From NCBI RefSeq assembly GCF_910594985.1, contig NZ_CAJVCE010000003.1:62001-126000 (forward strand): a DNA stretch of 64,000 bases, given 5' to 3'. The notes under the pieces are model-generated. The model saw only the letters and a list, made by a program, of their open reading frames with translations. It ran no database searches and had not been told where the DNA came from. Source of the DNA: Paenibacillus allorhizosphaerae. Its GTDB lineage: Bacteria; Bacillota; Bacilli; Paenibacillales; NBRC-103111. This document shows, in pieces, positions 44,448 to 54,800 of this stretch; the first letter of the stretch is position 1, and every line of letters begins with the position of its first letter. Both the position numbers and the translations under genes were made by a program.

Positions 44448-45179
44448 TCAGTATAAATTGTTAAAGAACTGGTTAAACCAATCGTAAGGATTTCTTGTCT
44501 CCCTTTGATTACCCGAATCCGATTGATCGTTCCGATTGCGGTCACGGTCCTGGTAGTACGGAGGCGTATACGAATCGTTATAAGATGGTTGTTCTACGGC
44601 AGGTGCCGGCTCTTTGGCCGGTTTTGGCGTTTCCTTCACCGGCGTCTGCGAATCCGTATTGCTCTGCCGGTCGCCGCCGATCACGTCGCGCGCCGTTACG
44701 AACGTTTCATCCCAAATGCTGCCCTTAAAATCGGAAATCGTTACGCCAATGCCGACTTTGTACGTGTGAAGCAGCTTGCCGTTCCCCATATAAATCGATA
44801 CATGGTTGATCGTGCCGTCCCGGTCTGTGTCGGAGAACACCAGATCGCCCGGCTGCAGTTCGCTTTTCTTCACTACTTTTCCGACTTTCGATTGCTGTCT
44901 GGACGAGCGCGGCAGTTCTATTCCGTTTTGCTTGAAAACATATTGTGTAAACGAGGAGCAGTCAAACGCATCCGTTCTTCCTGCATCGGCTCCATGCAAA
45001 TATCGAACGTTCATATATTGCTTTCCTGTCGATATAATATGATCGGCCACGGAAGCTTTGGAAGCTACTGCGGCATGAGCGGATTGCGGCGCAACCGCTA
45101 CCGTTCCGGACACGGCCAACAGCAAGCTGAAACTGATTCCCATGACGGTTTTAGTAATTCGTTGTTTATTGGTATTCAT
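44448..45179 (-). CDS. Secreted NlpC/P60 peptidoglycan hydrolase
   Basis: A 243-residue protein with a signal peptide of about 36 residues (cleavage near SAHAA). The NlpC/P60 domain has Cys74 in FDCSSFTQYVF, His126 in INHVSIYMG and His138 in LLHTYK, the expected catalytic triad of a gamma-D-glutamyl-meso-diaminopimelate endopeptidase. The C-terminal 70 residues are low complexity (Lys-Pro, then Asp/Arg/Asn/Gln-rich), suited to wall contact. AGGAGGG precedes the ATG. It cuts stem peptides in the wall for growth or separation. Single gene. Confidence 0.93.
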   Translation of the reverse strand: MNTNKQRITKTVMGISFSLLLAVSGTVAVAPQSAHAAVASKASVADHIISTGKQYMNVRYLHGADAGRTDAFDCSSFTQYVFKQNGIELPRSSRQQSKVGKVVKKSELQPGDLVFSDTDRDGTINHVSIYMGNGKLLHTYKVGIGVTISDFKGSIWDETFVTARDVIGGDRQSNTDSQTPVKETPKPAKEPAPAVEQPSYNDSYTPPYYQDRDRNRNDQSDSGNQRETRNPYDWFNQFFNNLY

Positions 45180-45459
45180 CTATGTGTCCCTCCTAGTTAA
45201 TCGCTTGGTTTGGGTGATGCGCTACAACCACGATAACATAGTTTTTGCATCCATAAATTGTTACAATGGACACAAACCCTGCGTCCTTCTGGTATAAACC
45301 GCTATTATTAGAAAACGATTAGAAAGTCAATCGACAAATTAACTTGACAAACATAATCCATTGCAGTTCTAGCCAACCGCAGAAGGAATTACGTGAATCA
45401 GCCACCAGAATTTCGACTTATATATAGTAAGAAACGCTTCTGCATCGAAGCATTCGATG
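45180..45459. other. Intergenic region with a candidate promoter for the NlpC/P60 gene
   Basis: On the minus strand TTGACT (45325-45330), 17-base spacer, TAATAG (45302-45307). No gene or riboswitch signature seen; in particular I do not find the ydaO (c-di-AMP) pattern often placed before such hydrolases. Confidence 0.45.
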
Positions 45460-45488
45460 AAAAAAAAGACATCCGAATATCGAATGCC
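45460..45488 (-). terminator. Terminator of the MHYT kinase gene
   Basis: GGCATTCG / CGGATGTC stem with a five-base loop and eight T on the minus strand, just past the kinase stop. Confidence 0.8.
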
Positions 45489-45512
45489 TTCTTCCAAATC
45501 GACCGTAGGTCG

Positions 45513-47906
45513 TTATTTTGCTTTGGGTGCTAGAGCGGCCGCGATGTATTGACTGACGTCCGATAGCAGATCTTTGTGATCGAATGAGCCTTTTTGAATG
45601 ACGCTTTTCACAAAACCGTTCAGTTTCAGCCGGTCCTCGGATGTGATTGTTTTTGCCGTACATACGATGATCGGTATACTGCTCCATGCCTCCTGCTTGC
45701 GCAGCTCCGCTACGAATTGAAATCCATCCATCTCCGGCATCATCAAGTCTAACAAGATCAATTCCGGCACTTCCCGCTTCATACATTCCAATGCGATGCG
45801 TCCGTTTCCTGCCTGTGTGACGGAATACCCTTCCTTTTCGAGCAGCTTGGCCATCATTTCACTTGTAGTCGTATCGTCCTCAATCACCAGAACGGAATGA
45901 TCGGCCCGATTCGGAACATATTTGTTCATCACCTCAATGAGCCGATCGCGTTGAATGGGCTTTGCTACAAACTCGGATGCCCCGAGCGTATAACCGAGCT
46001 GCCTGTCGCTCGTCATTGACCAGATGACGACGGGAATGTCCGCCAGTTCCGGATCGCTCTTGAGCAGCGACAACACGCTCCAGCCATCCATGCTCGGCAT
46101 GAGAATATCCAGACAAATCACTTTCGGGCGAAGTTTCTTCGCCAGTTCCAGCCCTTGCGGTCCGCTATCGGCAAATGCCAGCGTCCATCCTTCTTTGGCC
46201 AAATACCGGCGCATCAATTGTTGATTGAAAGGTTCGTCATCAATGAGCAAAATGCTAACCTCGCCCGGATTGCCTTCAAATACCGGTTGCGAGGATGGCT
46301 TCTCCGCATCGAGGGTTTGCCCAGGTGGGGCTATCGGAAGCCAGCACGTAAACGTACTGCCGGCTCCATACTCGCTTTCCACGAAGATGTCGCCGCCCAT
46401 AATGTTGCAAAAGCGCCTGCTGATCGCGAGTCCCAACCCGGTGCCGCCGTATTTGCGGGTTGTCGAGGCGTCAGCCTGCGTAAACGGCTGGAACAGCTTC
46501 TCCACTTGATCCGGGGTCATCCCGATTCCGGAGTCCTTGACTTTGAAGCTGTACCCCGCGGTGTCCTCTCTCGTTTCGTGGGCAATCTCGCACTCGATTG
46601 TGCCGTTTTCCGTAAACTTGCTCGCATTGCTGAGCAGGTTGAACAATATTTGCCGCAGTTTCGTTACATCGGTGATCATGTCGCTGTCAATACTGCGAAT
46701 ATCCAACCGGTTCCCGTTTTTCTCGATCAACGGCCTCGCCGTACTTGCCACATCTTGGATCAATGCGTTCAATTCGCAGGTCTCGTAATAGATTTCCATT
46801 TTCCCGGCTTCAATCTTCGATATATCCAAAATATCGTTAATGAGCGCAAGCAGATGTTTCCCCGACTTGTTAATTTTGCCGAGGTCCTCGACGAAGGTCG
46901 GTTCCCCCAAATCTTCCGCTTCCTCGATCAGCATTTCGCTGTACCCGATAATCGCATTGAGCGGAGTCCGCAGCTCATGACTCATATTGGCCAAAAACTG
47001 GCTTTTGATCATATTCGCCTTGATCGCCTCATCATGCGCTTTTTCCAGCTGTGCCGTACGCTCCTGAACCAGCTGCTCCAAATTTTCGTTCAGCATCCGC
47101 AGTTCCTGATTCATGACATAAATTTCATGCGCTTTTTCTTGAATTTCCGAGTCTTTGGAAGAAAATCGTTTGGAGATAAATATGCCAAGCAAAGACAAGC
47201 CGAGCGTAAATAAGGTACCGCCGGAAATAAAGTAAGCAAGCAGCTTTTGATCGAGCATCGTACCTGTCGATAACGTCATTTTACCGTCCATGTGAAAACT
47301 TGCGGCCGCCATCCCCGTGTAGTGCATGCCGACAACCGCGGCGCCCATAATGAAGCCGCTCCCCAGCTTCTTCCATACTTCTTCTCCTTGTTCCCCATCC
47401 TTGCGGAAATAGAACGCAAGCCATAAGGCGGCAACGGACGCAACAAGAGCAATGACGATGGAAAGCGCGAAATAGAACGGATCATATGTAATATCGATCT
47501 GCATCGCGGCCATTCCGATATAGTGCATAGCCGATATGCCCGTCGCAAGCAGCACGCCGCCTCCGAGCAATTGCCCCGGCTTCAGGCGATGGCGCCCAAC
47601 GATAAACAACGCGATGAATGACGCGATCACCGCGGCCAAAATGGACAACAGGACAAGCCTCAAATTATACGGGACCTGGACGGATAACGTAAAGGCGAGC
47701 ATGCCGACAAAATGCATCGACCATATCCCCATCCCCATGGCGACGGCCCCGAATAAAGTCCACAGCAGCCGCCTGATTCCCCTGGCCGTGCTGATTCTTC
47801 CTGCCAAATCAAGAACCGTGTACGAAGCCACAACGGCTACGACATACGAACAAAACACAAGCACCACATCGTAAGAACCATGAACATGTTCCAACGGACA
47901 ACCCAC
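45513..47906 (-). CDS. MHYT-domain hybrid sensor histidine kinase with two receiver domains
   Basis: A 797-residue membrane kinase. The first 250 residues hold seven helices with three MHYT signatures (MHFVGM, MHYIGM, MHYTGM), which are thought to bind metal and sense a gas or redox signal. A coiled coil leads to the HisKA domain ([17 protein letters not shown], His310) and HATPase ([15 protein letters not shown]). Two receiver domains follow, with phospho-acceptors in [13 protein letters not shown] and [13 protein letters not shown]. There is no DNA-binding or GGDEF domain, so it must pass phosphate to another protein. GTG at 47906 or TTG at 47894 could be the start; the latter gives a family-typical MEHVHGSYD. 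Single gene. Confidence 0.92.
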   Translation of the reverse strand: MGCPLEHVHGSYDVVLVFCSYVVAVVASYTVLDLAGRISTARGIRRLLWTLFGAVAMGMGIWSMHFVGMLAFTLSVQVPYNLRLVLLSILAAVIASFIALFIVGRHRLKPGQLLGGGVLLATGISAMHYIGMAAMQIDITYDPFYFALSIVIALVASVAALWLAFYFRKDGEQGEEVWKKLGSGFIMGAAVVGMHYTGMAAASFHMDGKMTLSTGTMLDQKLLAYFISGGTLFTLGLSLLGIFISKRFSSKDSEIQEKAHEIYVMNQELRMLNENLEQLVQERTAQLEKAHDEAIKANMIKSQFLANMSHELRTPLNAIIGYSEMLIEEAEDLGEPTFVEDLGKINKSGKHLLALINDILDISKIEAGKMEIYYETCELNALIQDVASTARPLIEKNGNRLDIRSIDSDMITDVTKLRQILFNLLSNASKFTENGTIECEIAHETREDTAGYSFKVKDSGIGMTPDQVEKLFQPFTQADASTTRKYGGTGLGLAISRRFCNIMGGDIFVESEYGAGSTFTCWLPIAPPGQTLDAEKPSSQPVFEGNPGEVSILLIDDEPFNQQLMRRYLAKEGWTLAFADSGPQGLELAKKLRPKVICLDILMPSMDGWSVLSLLKSDPELADIPVVIWSMTSDRQLGYTLGASEFVAKPIQRDRLIEVMNKYVPNRADHSVLVIEDDTTTSEMMAKLLEKEGYSVTQAGNGRIALECMKREVPELILLDLMMPEMDGFQFVAELRKQEAWSSIPIIVCTAKTITSEDRLKLNGFVKSVIQKGSFDHKDLLSDVSQYIAAALAPKAK

Positions 47907-48118
47907 TTCCCCTCTTCATGTACCCACTTCCTGCTGAATCCCGACTTTAAAACCGTGTTCAACCGTATAGGTCTTTCGACTATATATCGGCATTTGCTTG
48001 CCGTTTTTTTAATTGTTTTTTGGAAACATATGTACGGAACACCCGGACCGCTTCTCCACATTTGCGAGGTAACAGCCTTCTTCTTCGAAGGCGAATTTCC
48101 TTTTTGAAAAATACAGAA

Positions 48119-48144
48119 AAGCCCATCCCGATAAGGATGGACTT
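48119..48144 (-). terminator. Terminator of the heparinase-like gene
   Basis: AAGTCCATCC / GGATGGGCTT stem with a six-base loop and TTTT on the minus strand, about 50 bases past the gene. It ends the sulfatase-binding protein-lyase operon. Confidence 0.75.
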
Positions 48145-48191
48145 CCAGGTAAGGAACCGAAACAGCCGTATGTAAATTTTTCGTTGATGCT

Positions 48192-51100
48192 TCACCTGTT
48201 GGCCTTCACAAAGACGGGCCGGCGCAGCTCCATCCAGACGTCACCCGAATAAACCCGATCGGTGTAAAAGCGGGAGTCCGACCGATGGAGCTTATGGTTT
48301 CCGTTGACAGGATCGACGGCGCTCGGGAAGAAGAGCATTCTGGCGCCGGCGGGCGTCACTTCGAAGCCGGGCGGCTGCTGCAGAACGATGGTGCTGCCGC
48401 CTTCTATTTTTTCGATTCGCATGCCGTAACCGGAACGGTCGGGAAACTCTGTGCGCAGCCACGCGCCGTTAAGCGAGCCGTCGTCCGGAAGCTTGCCGTC
48501 GACCGTCAGCGTATTCGCCGTCGTTTTGTTAAGCGAGCCTTCCGCACGCAATACCTTCCGTTTAGAGTCGGGCAACCCTTGAACGTTAAAATCTCCGGCA
48601 CGGATCATACCTTGGCCGTATACGTAACCCCATAACACGCTGCCGGTCGACGATTCCTTGCGAACGAAGGCTATTTTACCCGAGAAGCGCATGCCCGCGA
48701 CTATTCGTTCTTTCGTATCGTCGCTGATGTATATCGTGTCGGTATACCGCTCCGTTTCAATCACAGCCGCCGCCGTCATATCGTCCGTTTGATTCTGGAT
48801 TAGCCAAGTAACCGAACGAAGCAGCGGCGTCTCTTCTTTTCGCCACGTTTCATAAATTGCGCCATAACGGGTCGCTTCCCCGGAACTGACCACATGCCTG
48901 CGATACAGATGCCATGCGGGAAAATCATCGGCTTTGGCCGGATCGTTGCCGCTTCGGCGGATCGACGGGATTTGCGAGAAGATGACTTCTCCGCCTGGTA
49001 CTCCGTTCATATAAGCTCCTATGCTCGAACCGCTTGACGCTCCCGTCCAAGTAAATTGGAAGTCGGAGCTGCCGTCTCCCGTTTGCGGCGATCTCATTTT
49101 ATCCCGGTAGAACGATAACCCTTGTTCCTTGCCGATCGTCTTCATATAATCCTGGACCGTGCCGTCGTGACCGGTTAAAGGCAGCGATGCGCTCATCTCC
49201 GTGTCCTCATCCTCCGACGAGTGCATGAACAGCTCATGTGCCTGCCCTCCCTTTAGCCGGCTCACGTCCACCGCATAAGAGCGGTTCCCTTCGATCTGCA
49301 CAAGCATGAGCAGACGCCGCTTGACCTCGGCTTGGTCGCGGGCCGGGCCCGGCTCGGAGGCTTCGATCAACTGCACCTGCTTCTTGCTGGCATCGCCCGG
49401 ATCGTAAGCAAGCAGCGAAGGCCGCGTGAACAAACTTTGCGATTGCTTGTAAGGCTCCGCGTCTTTGGACCAGACCCAAGGAGCGTTATGGTATACCGTA
49501 TCCATCGAAAAGTAACGGTTCGGCCCCTTCGGGTAACCGGCGTCAGGCAGCATTTCCATACCGGCTCCCCATAAGATGAGCCCCAGATGATTGCCGTGGT
49601 AATGTCCCGCCGTGTAAGGCAGTCCTTCGGACAGCGGCGGAAACGTCAGATGGACTTGTGTCGCACTTCGCTCATCGCCATGGGTCAGCGCAAAGTGGCC
49701 GAAATGCCACAGCTCGATATTTTTCAGTTTGTTTTTCAAAATCGGCGAAACTTCACTCGGATCTTTGGGCCACGTATCATGTAAAGCGACAGGCGCGCCG
49801 GTCGGAAACGACATGATGCTTGCGACTTCTTTGGATTTGGCCAGAATCGGGTATCTCACAGACAAATCGGTCCGGTCTAGACGGCCGTAGCGGGAATCGA
49901 TATACCCCTCCGGGTCTTGATACGATTCTTTGAGCAGCTGGAACGCTAGCAGCGCATTGGCCGCGACCTGGTTGTTGTACGACGGCGTTCCTTCCTGCCA
50001 CATGCCGTCGGCATGGAACTGCCGTCCGCTGAACATCGTATCGGCCCACGGCAAAAATAAACGTATGATGTCCGGGTCTCCAAGTACGACCGCGGCTCCG
50101 AATGCGTTGCGCAGCCCATATGGTACAATATTACTGTAATATTCATCGTTGCACAGATTATACAGATCGAGTACGGCGGACCGGATCCATCCTTCCACAA
50201 GATCGCGCGACGAGATTCCCAGCTTCGCGTCGAGCTGCTGCCACGCGCCGGAATTGTAAATCATATCGTACCCGTACAGCACGTCCATCGGTATGTATTT
50301 GCCGTGCGAGTGAAATAAGTCGTTATCTTTAATCAGTTTGGGCACGTCGGGATGGCCGCTGGCGAATTGAACCATAATCAAGATCGCCCGGCGGGCGTAT
50401 GCTTCGTCCTTCGTTTTACTGTACATCATAGACAACCGGCGGGCCATCGCTTCATATTCCGTATGATCGTCCACGTATTTCCGTTTCGCGGCATCTGCTT
50501 GAGCGGCGGCTACAAGCTCATTTTCATCCATCCGCATCAAAGGGGCGATGGCCTTCCGAATATCCGCTTCGGTTTCTTTGGCGATCGGCGCCCACTGCCA
50601 CGAAGCGAACATCTTGGCAAGATCGCCCGCGACCGGATGCTTCACCCGTGAACTGTCGTATTTGCCGATCCTCTCCTGCCACTGCGGACGTCTCTCGACT
50701 GACGCTTCCGCAAACCAGACTTTTCCCGGGCCGGCGAGCTGAAATTGCACTTTGACGCTGTCGGCTTCCTTCGGCGCGATGAAATAAGCGCGCAACCTTG
50801 TGAATTCCGTATCCCGTTCGTGCACGGGGCTCTCGAACCGGATCGGCGTCAGCGACTTCGTCAGCTCCTGTTCGTTTTGGAGCGGTGTGACAACGGTCTT
50901 CACCGCCGACTTGCCGGTTTTCAAGCCGTCGGCTTTCATCCATACATCGACGACGTACGGCATTCCGCCGGAAACCGGATAATGCTTCCAAATGGCTCCT
51001 TCCGCCGAAGAAAGAGCTTCCATGCGAATGGCCGCGCCTGCTCGATGTATGGTCTGGGGGTCCTGCGCGATGTCCATGCTCCCCCTGGCGATGATCTTCC

Positions 51101-51299
51101 GCCAGCTTCCGTCGTTAGCGTTCACCGCACCGTCCCCCAGCTGCATTCGTTCCGGAACTTTGCCCGTGCCGGGGCCTGGGTCAGTCCCCTGCCCTGGAGT
51201 CGTATTTTTTTGCCGCAAGCTATCCGATCTCATCGCCGGAGCAACGACCAGCAGCGCCGCAAATAAGAGCACGAACCCGGCTATGGCCGCAAGCCTCAT
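48192..51299 (-). CDS. Large secreted heparinase II/III-like polysaccharide lyase
   Basis: A 1035-residue protein with an N-terminal membrane or signal segment (AAIAGFVLLFAALLVVAPAM) and a Gly/Pro-rich linker. A carbohydrate-binding-like beta region covers residues about 50-200. The toroid lyase domain follows (EYYSNIVPYGLRNAFGA, EGTPSYNNQVAANALLAFQ), then beta-rich C-terminal sheets with TAGHYHGNHLGLILWGAGME. The His/Tyr/Asn clusters fit the heparinase II/III and alginate lyase group. It likely cuts uronic-acid polysaccharide outside the cell. GGGAGTGGG precedes the ATG at 51299. Third gene of an operon with a sulfatase and a binding protein. Confidence 0.8.
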   Translation of the reverse strand: MRLAAIAGFVLLFAALLVVAPAMRSDSLRQKNTTPGQGTDPGPGTGKVPERMQLGDGAVNANDGSWRKIIARGSMDIAQDPQTIHRAGAAIRMEALSSAEGAIWKHYPVSGGMPYVVDVWMKADGLKTGKSAVKTVVTPLQNEQELTKSLTPIRFESPVHERDTEFTRLRAYFIAPKEADSVKVQFQLAGPGKVWFAEASVERRPQWQERIGKYDSSRVKHPVAGDLAKMFASWQWAPIAKETEADIRKAIAPLMRMDENELVAAAQADAAKRKYVDDHTEYEAMARRLSMMYSKTKDEAYARRAILIMVQFASGHPDVPKLIKDNDLFHSHGKYIPMDVLYGYDMIYNSGAWQQLDAKLGISSRDLVEGWIRSAVLDLYNLCNDEYYSNIVPYGLRNAFGAAVVLGDPDIIRLFLPWADTMFSGRQFHADGMWQEGTPSYNNQVAANALLAFQLLKESYQDPEGYIDSRYGRLDRTDLSVRYPILAKSKEVASIMSFPTGAPVALHDTWPKDPSEVSPILKNKLKNIELWHFGHFALTHGDERSATQVHLTFPPLSEGLPYTAGHYHGNHLGLILWGAGMEMLPDAGYPKGPNRYFSMDTVYHNAPWVWSKDAEPYKQSQSLFTRPSLLAYDPGDASKKQVQLIEASEPGPARDQAEVKRRLLMLVQIEGNRSYAVDVSRLKGGQAHELFMHSSEDEDTEMSASLPLTGHDGTVQDYMKTIGKEQGLSFYRDKMRSPQTGDGSSDFQFTWTGASSGSSIGAYMNGVPGGEVIFSQIPSIRRSGNDPAKADDFPAWHLYRRHVVSSGEATRYGAIYETWRKEETPLLRSVTWLIQNQTDDMTAAAVIETERYTDTIYISDDTKERIVAGMRFSGKIAFVRKESSTGSVLWGYVYGQGMIRAGDFNVQGLPDSKRKVLRAEGSLNKTTANTLTVDGKLPDDGSLNGAWLRTEFPDRSGYGMRIEKIEGGSTIVLQQPPGFEVTPAGARMLFFPSAVDPVNGNHKLHRSDSRFYTDRVYSGDVWMELRRPVFVKANR

Positions 51300-51366
51300 G
51301 TATCCCACTCCCTTCCTTGCTTTATCGCCGCTGCTGAATGGTAAGCCGTGCTGTCTCGCGCCGGCT

Positions 51367-52671
51367 TTATTTTTTGAAAGCCGCCACATCTTTCGACGCC
51401 GTTTCCTGCGCTTCGCGCAGCGCCGTAACCGCATCCTTCGTACCTGCGGCCATATCGGCAAAAGCGGTGTTCATTCTTTTCGCGATGGCGTCGTCGTACT
51501 TCGTCACGAATGACGGGGTAGGCCGCTTTTGCGGAAAGAAAGCGCTAACATTTTTCCCTCTGAAATTTCTGCCGCTTGCCGCATCGGCAGTTTGACCGAA
51601 CGCTTTAATGACCTCAGGCGTTCGCACGATCGGCAGCGTTCCGCTCTTGGAAATGTTCATTTGGTATTCGTCGGAAGTTAATGCCATTAATATTTCGAAG
51701 GCTTGATCTTTATATTTGCTTGTGCTGGAGATGTTCATAAAGGTCGAATAATTTTGCGGTCCCACTCCGGGCGCTTCTTTAAAGGTAGGCATGCTGACCA
51801 TGTCCCAGCTGTCGAAATCCCAGCGGCCGATCTGGTACGCCATCATCGCAACGTTCTTTTCTTTCATGAACATATCGGTCGTCGCTTTCTCGTTGCCCGG
51901 AATTTGCACAAAACGCGTGAAATTTTCCATGAACAGCTTAAACTTGTCGTCGGAGACGGTGACGCTTTGCGTTTTCGGATTATAGTAGGAAAGCGACAGT
52001 TGATTCGTATTGTACATGAATGGGTAGCGGGTGGCGAAGCCGTAATACGGCGTGCCGCCATCGGTGCGCGTCAGCTTCTTGGCCAGCTCGTACGTTTCGT
52101 CCCATGTCATGCCGTCCTTCGGATAAGGGACGCCGAACTTGTCGAAAATGTCTTTATTGTAAAAGAGCGCTACCGGGGTGCTGCTTACCGGGAAGCCGTA
52201 GATCGCGCCGTTGCCGAACAGCTTTTGAAATTCGATGGCCGACGGCTCAAGCCGGCCGATGTCATATTTATTTTTAGCGATCAGGTCGGACATGTCGTAC
52301 AGCAAGCTGTTGTCTGCCAGCACCGGATACGAGTAAATGGAGGAAATGATGAGGTCGATGGGTTGCCCGGAAATCGCCAGCTCGGCGGGCGTCGTTCCTT
52401 TGCCGGTCGCGATGAATTTAATCGTGACATGTGGAAATTTCGCCTTTATTTCTTTGCCGATGTCGCTTTCCATGAACGCTTCCGCGGTTGCGCCCGCATT
52501 GGAGACGTTGTAAACGACCAGTTCTACCGGTTCTTTGGTTTTGGTGCCGGCCTGTGGCGCTTCCTGAACCGGCTTGTCGCCGCCGCTCTGAGAGCATGCC
52601 GTCGCAAGCGAAAGCGAGAAAAGCAGCATGGTTACGGATGAACTTGCTCCCAATAAACGATATCTTTTCAT
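51367..52671 (-). CDS. Extracellular solute-binding lipoprotein (family 1)
   Basis: A 434-residue lipoprotein; the lipobox A-T-A-C puts the lipid on Cys26. Mature features include VELVVYNVSNAG at the first strand and GAIYGFPVSSTPVALFYNKD, typical of oligosaccharide-binding proteins. It lies between the sulfatase and lyase genes on one strand, so its ligand should be the lyase product. The operon has no permease genes; it may use the permeases at 56302-58094. Resembles the protein at 12114-13448 in layout. Confidence 0.9.
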   Translation of the reverse strand: MKRYRLLGASSSVTMLLFSLSLATACSQSGGDKPVQEAPQAGTKTKEPVELVVYNVSNAGATAEAFMESDIGKEIKAKFPHVTIKFIATGKGTTPAELAISGQPIDLIISSIYSYPVLADNSLLYDMSDLIAKNKYDIGRLEPSAIEFQKLFGNGAIYGFPVSSTPVALFYNKDIFDKFGVPYPKDGMTWDETYELAKKLTRTDGGTPYYGFATRYPFMYNTNQLSLSYYNPKTQSVTVSDDKFKLFMENFTRFVQIPGNEKATTDMFMKEKNVAMMAYQIGRWDFDSWDMVSMPTFKEAPGVGPQNYSTFMNISSTSKYKDQAFEILMALTSDEYQMNISKSGTLPIVRTPEVIKAFGQTADAASGRNFRGKNVSAFFPQKRPTPSFVTKYDDAIAKRMNTAFADMAAGTKDAVTALREAQETASKDVAAFKK

Positions 52672-52772
52672 TGCTTAGTCCCCCTATTGATATATAGTTG
52701 GCACGAGGCCAGGCGACACGCAGGGCAATCCGGTATGAACGCTCAACCTATGCCTTTGAAACCCGATAACGG

Positions 52773-54173
52773 TCAATCCAACGAAAATGGGTCTTCCAGC
52801 TTCACGAGCCACGCTTTCAATTGATCTTCCAGCGCTTTGGCTTCGCCTTCCTGAGGCGCGGACGTGAACGTTCGCGGATTCAACTGGTAAGGATCCGTCT
52901 CGTTATCGTACAGCAGCCTTGCCGCTGAAGCGGCGCCGAAGTTTTTTTGCGCGACATAGGTGTATCGCTCCGTACGGATTCCTCTCCAGCCGTATGCGTT
53001 AATGTTGTGGCCCTGTTCCCCGGCCTTGCGGTGCTCCTCGATCCCTCCGGGATAGTGGCAGATGAACGCGGATGAAGGTCTGCGAGCTTGCGCTTCCAAT
53101 TCCTTTCCGCAAAAAATCGGCGAAAAGTCCGTTCCCTGCATCCGTCTCCGTACCTCGTCGGGTACGTCTGCATTCATCAGCCCGAGCAGCGTCGGAACGA
53201 TATCCGCACTGTTAAACAGGATAAGCTCCGTTCCATTTTTTACTCGTCCAGGGTAGCGGATCAAAAATGGTACGGCGATCGATTCTTCATACCAGATGTT
53301 TTTATGCTCCATCCATCCGTGGGAACCCATCATTTCGCCGTGGTCCGAAGTCAGCACGACAATCGTATCTTCGCTAAGCCCTTCCTGCTCCAATGCTTCC
53401 AGCAGTCGGCCGAACTGATCGTCCGTCGCGGTCACGGCGGCGAAATAATCCTGCTGATGCCGCTCCGCCTGCGCGATGCCTTCCCCTTTCACATTCGGAC
53501 GGAGCGTTAGCGGCCGGTCGGCGTACATCGCTTTGTAGTGCTCAGGCACCTGCTCGAACGGCTGATGCGGCGGATTCCAGGAAACGAACAGGCAGAACGG
53601 CTTATCGCGGTCCCTGCCTCGGATAAAGTCGATCGCAACATCCGTCTCGTGCTCTGTCGACCATCGATTCGGCTCGATCATTTCCTGCGTATCTCGCCAG
53701 TAATGCGGGCTCATATGCTTGTCGAATGCATTGTAAGCGTACCAGAAGTCGAAGCCGAACCGGCGCGGACCGGGCGGAATATAAGCGTCCCAATGTTTCG
53801 CGCCGGACGCCGGCTCAGCTTCGAACGATTGTTCCGGCAGGTCCAAATGCCATTTGCCGATATATCCGGTCTGGTATCCTTCCTGCTTCAGCAGGTTGCC
53901 GATCGTAAGCTCATCGTCGCCCAGCTTGACGGGGAGTCCCAGCTTGCAGTTGGTCGTCACGCCGGTGGATAACGGGTAGCGGCCCGTCAGCATAACGGAA
54001 CGGTTCGGCGAACAAAGCGGAAAACAGCTGATCGCGTGATCCAGCGAAAGGCTTTCGCAGGCAAACCGGTCGATATTCGGCGTCGCCACTTCGTCTTCGT
54101 TGCGGAACCCTACCGCCTGTTTTCTCCATTGATCGGGAAACACAAATAACAAATTCGGTTTTTTTGTACGCAT
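52773..54173 (-). CDS. Sulfatase (type I, formylglycine-dependent)
   Basis: A 466-residue sulfatase. It begins NLLFVFPDQWRKQAVG with the metal-binding aspartate. The maturation site is LCSPNRSVMLTGRYP, with Cys54 as the formylglycine precursor; the Asn at the fourth position is a less usual but allowed variant of C-x-P-x-R. GYIGKWHLDLPE and VLTSDHGEMMGSHGWMEHK are further active-site segments. No signal peptide, so it works on imported oligosaccharides. First gene of the operon with the binding protein and lyase, and directly downstream of a PL8-like remnant. Confidence 0.93.
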   Translation of the reverse strand: MRTKKPNLLFVFPDQWRKQAVGFRNEDEVATPNIDRFACESLSLDHAISCFPLCSPNRSVMLTGRYPLSTGVTTNCKLGLPVKLGDDELTIGNLLKQEGYQTGYIGKWHLDLPEQSFEAEPASGAKHWDAYIPPGPRRFGFDFWYAYNAFDKHMSPHYWRDTQEMIEPNRWSTEHETDVAIDFIRGRDRDKPFCLFVSWNPPHQPFEQVPEHYKAMYADRPLTLRPNVKGEGIAQAERHQQDYFAAVTATDDQFGRLLEALEQEGLSEDTIVVLTSDHGEMMGSHGWMEHKNIWYEESIAVPFLIRYPGRVKNGTELILFNSADIVPTLLGLMNADVPDEVRRRMQGTDFSPIFCGKELEAQARRPSSAFICHYPGGIEEHRKAGEQGHNINAYGWRGIRTERYTYVAQKNFGAASAARLLYDNETDPYQLNPRTFTSAPQEGEAKALEDQLKAWLVKLEDPFSLD

Positions 54174-54188
54174 GTCAACATCCCCTCT

Positions 54189-54514
54189 TCACAAATACTG
54201 CCAGTCTCGCGTTCTGACCAGGGCAATCTCGATCGGCGCGGCATCCTTGCAAAGGAAAGTAAGCAGCGTCCGTTCATCGTCGTGACGGCTTACGCTCACA
54301 CGGGCACCGTCGGTCGTTTCCGCGAGCTCCCACGTTCCCCGCAAAGTAAGGTCATCCGGTGCGGCCGGCTTTCCGCATGAACCCATGACCGCGAGTAGAC
54401 GCTTACTTCTTTTTGAATGCCGCACTCGTCATATTGGTCGGCCTCTATGCCGTCATATAGCCGCAAATCGGGATCCAAGGCGCTTAAGATCAGCCGATCG
54501 TCTTCCGCTTCCGG
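54189..54514 (-). pseudogene. C-terminal remnant of a PL8-type polysaccharide lyase
   Basis: The minus strand reads DPDLRLYDGIEADQYDECG and QKEVSVYSRSWVHAESRP in one frame, then after a one-base shift near 54350 LTLRGTWELAETTDG, RHDDERTLLTFLCKD and IEIALVRTRDWQYL to a stop. EVSVYSRxW followed by a G-x-W-E-L strand and a final beta strand is the C-terminal domain pattern of polysaccharide lyase family 8 (hyaluronate, chondroitin or xanthan lyases). The 5' end is cut off by a stop and no catalytic part remains. The family assignment is from pattern memory and needs a profile search. Confidence 0.6.
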
Positions 54515-54800
54515 TCATGCACCCCCTTTTTGTCTAAAGATGAGCATCGTTTGGGTTCATTGTAACGTGACATCCGTTTCCCAAGAAGATGAATGTTTTA
54601 TTCCCCCTCCCCATGCACCCAGCTCTTTGAAACTAGGGAAAGCCCGGTTTCCGCATGGGAAACTCTCGTTTACACGATGGTACACGGTGATTTTTCACCC
54701 CTGCTCTAGCGCCCGCAGGCGCGCTACTACAATGATGTACTGTAGCTTTTACTTTGCAATTTGTAGTTATTTGAAAAAATTCAACTGTAAGGAAAGCGTG
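54515..54800. other. Intergenic region
   Basis: No supported gene. It contains a GC-rich hairpin (TAGCGC...GCGCTA, around 54707-54726) of unknown meaning and little else. Confidence 0.4.

Noticed and set aside
45180..45460. c-di-AMP (ydaO) riboswitch before the NlpC/P60 gene
   Set aside because: I looked because of the common association but found none of the conserved segments.
54700..54730. GC-rich hairpin as a terminator
   Set aside because: No T tract on either strand; meaning unknown.
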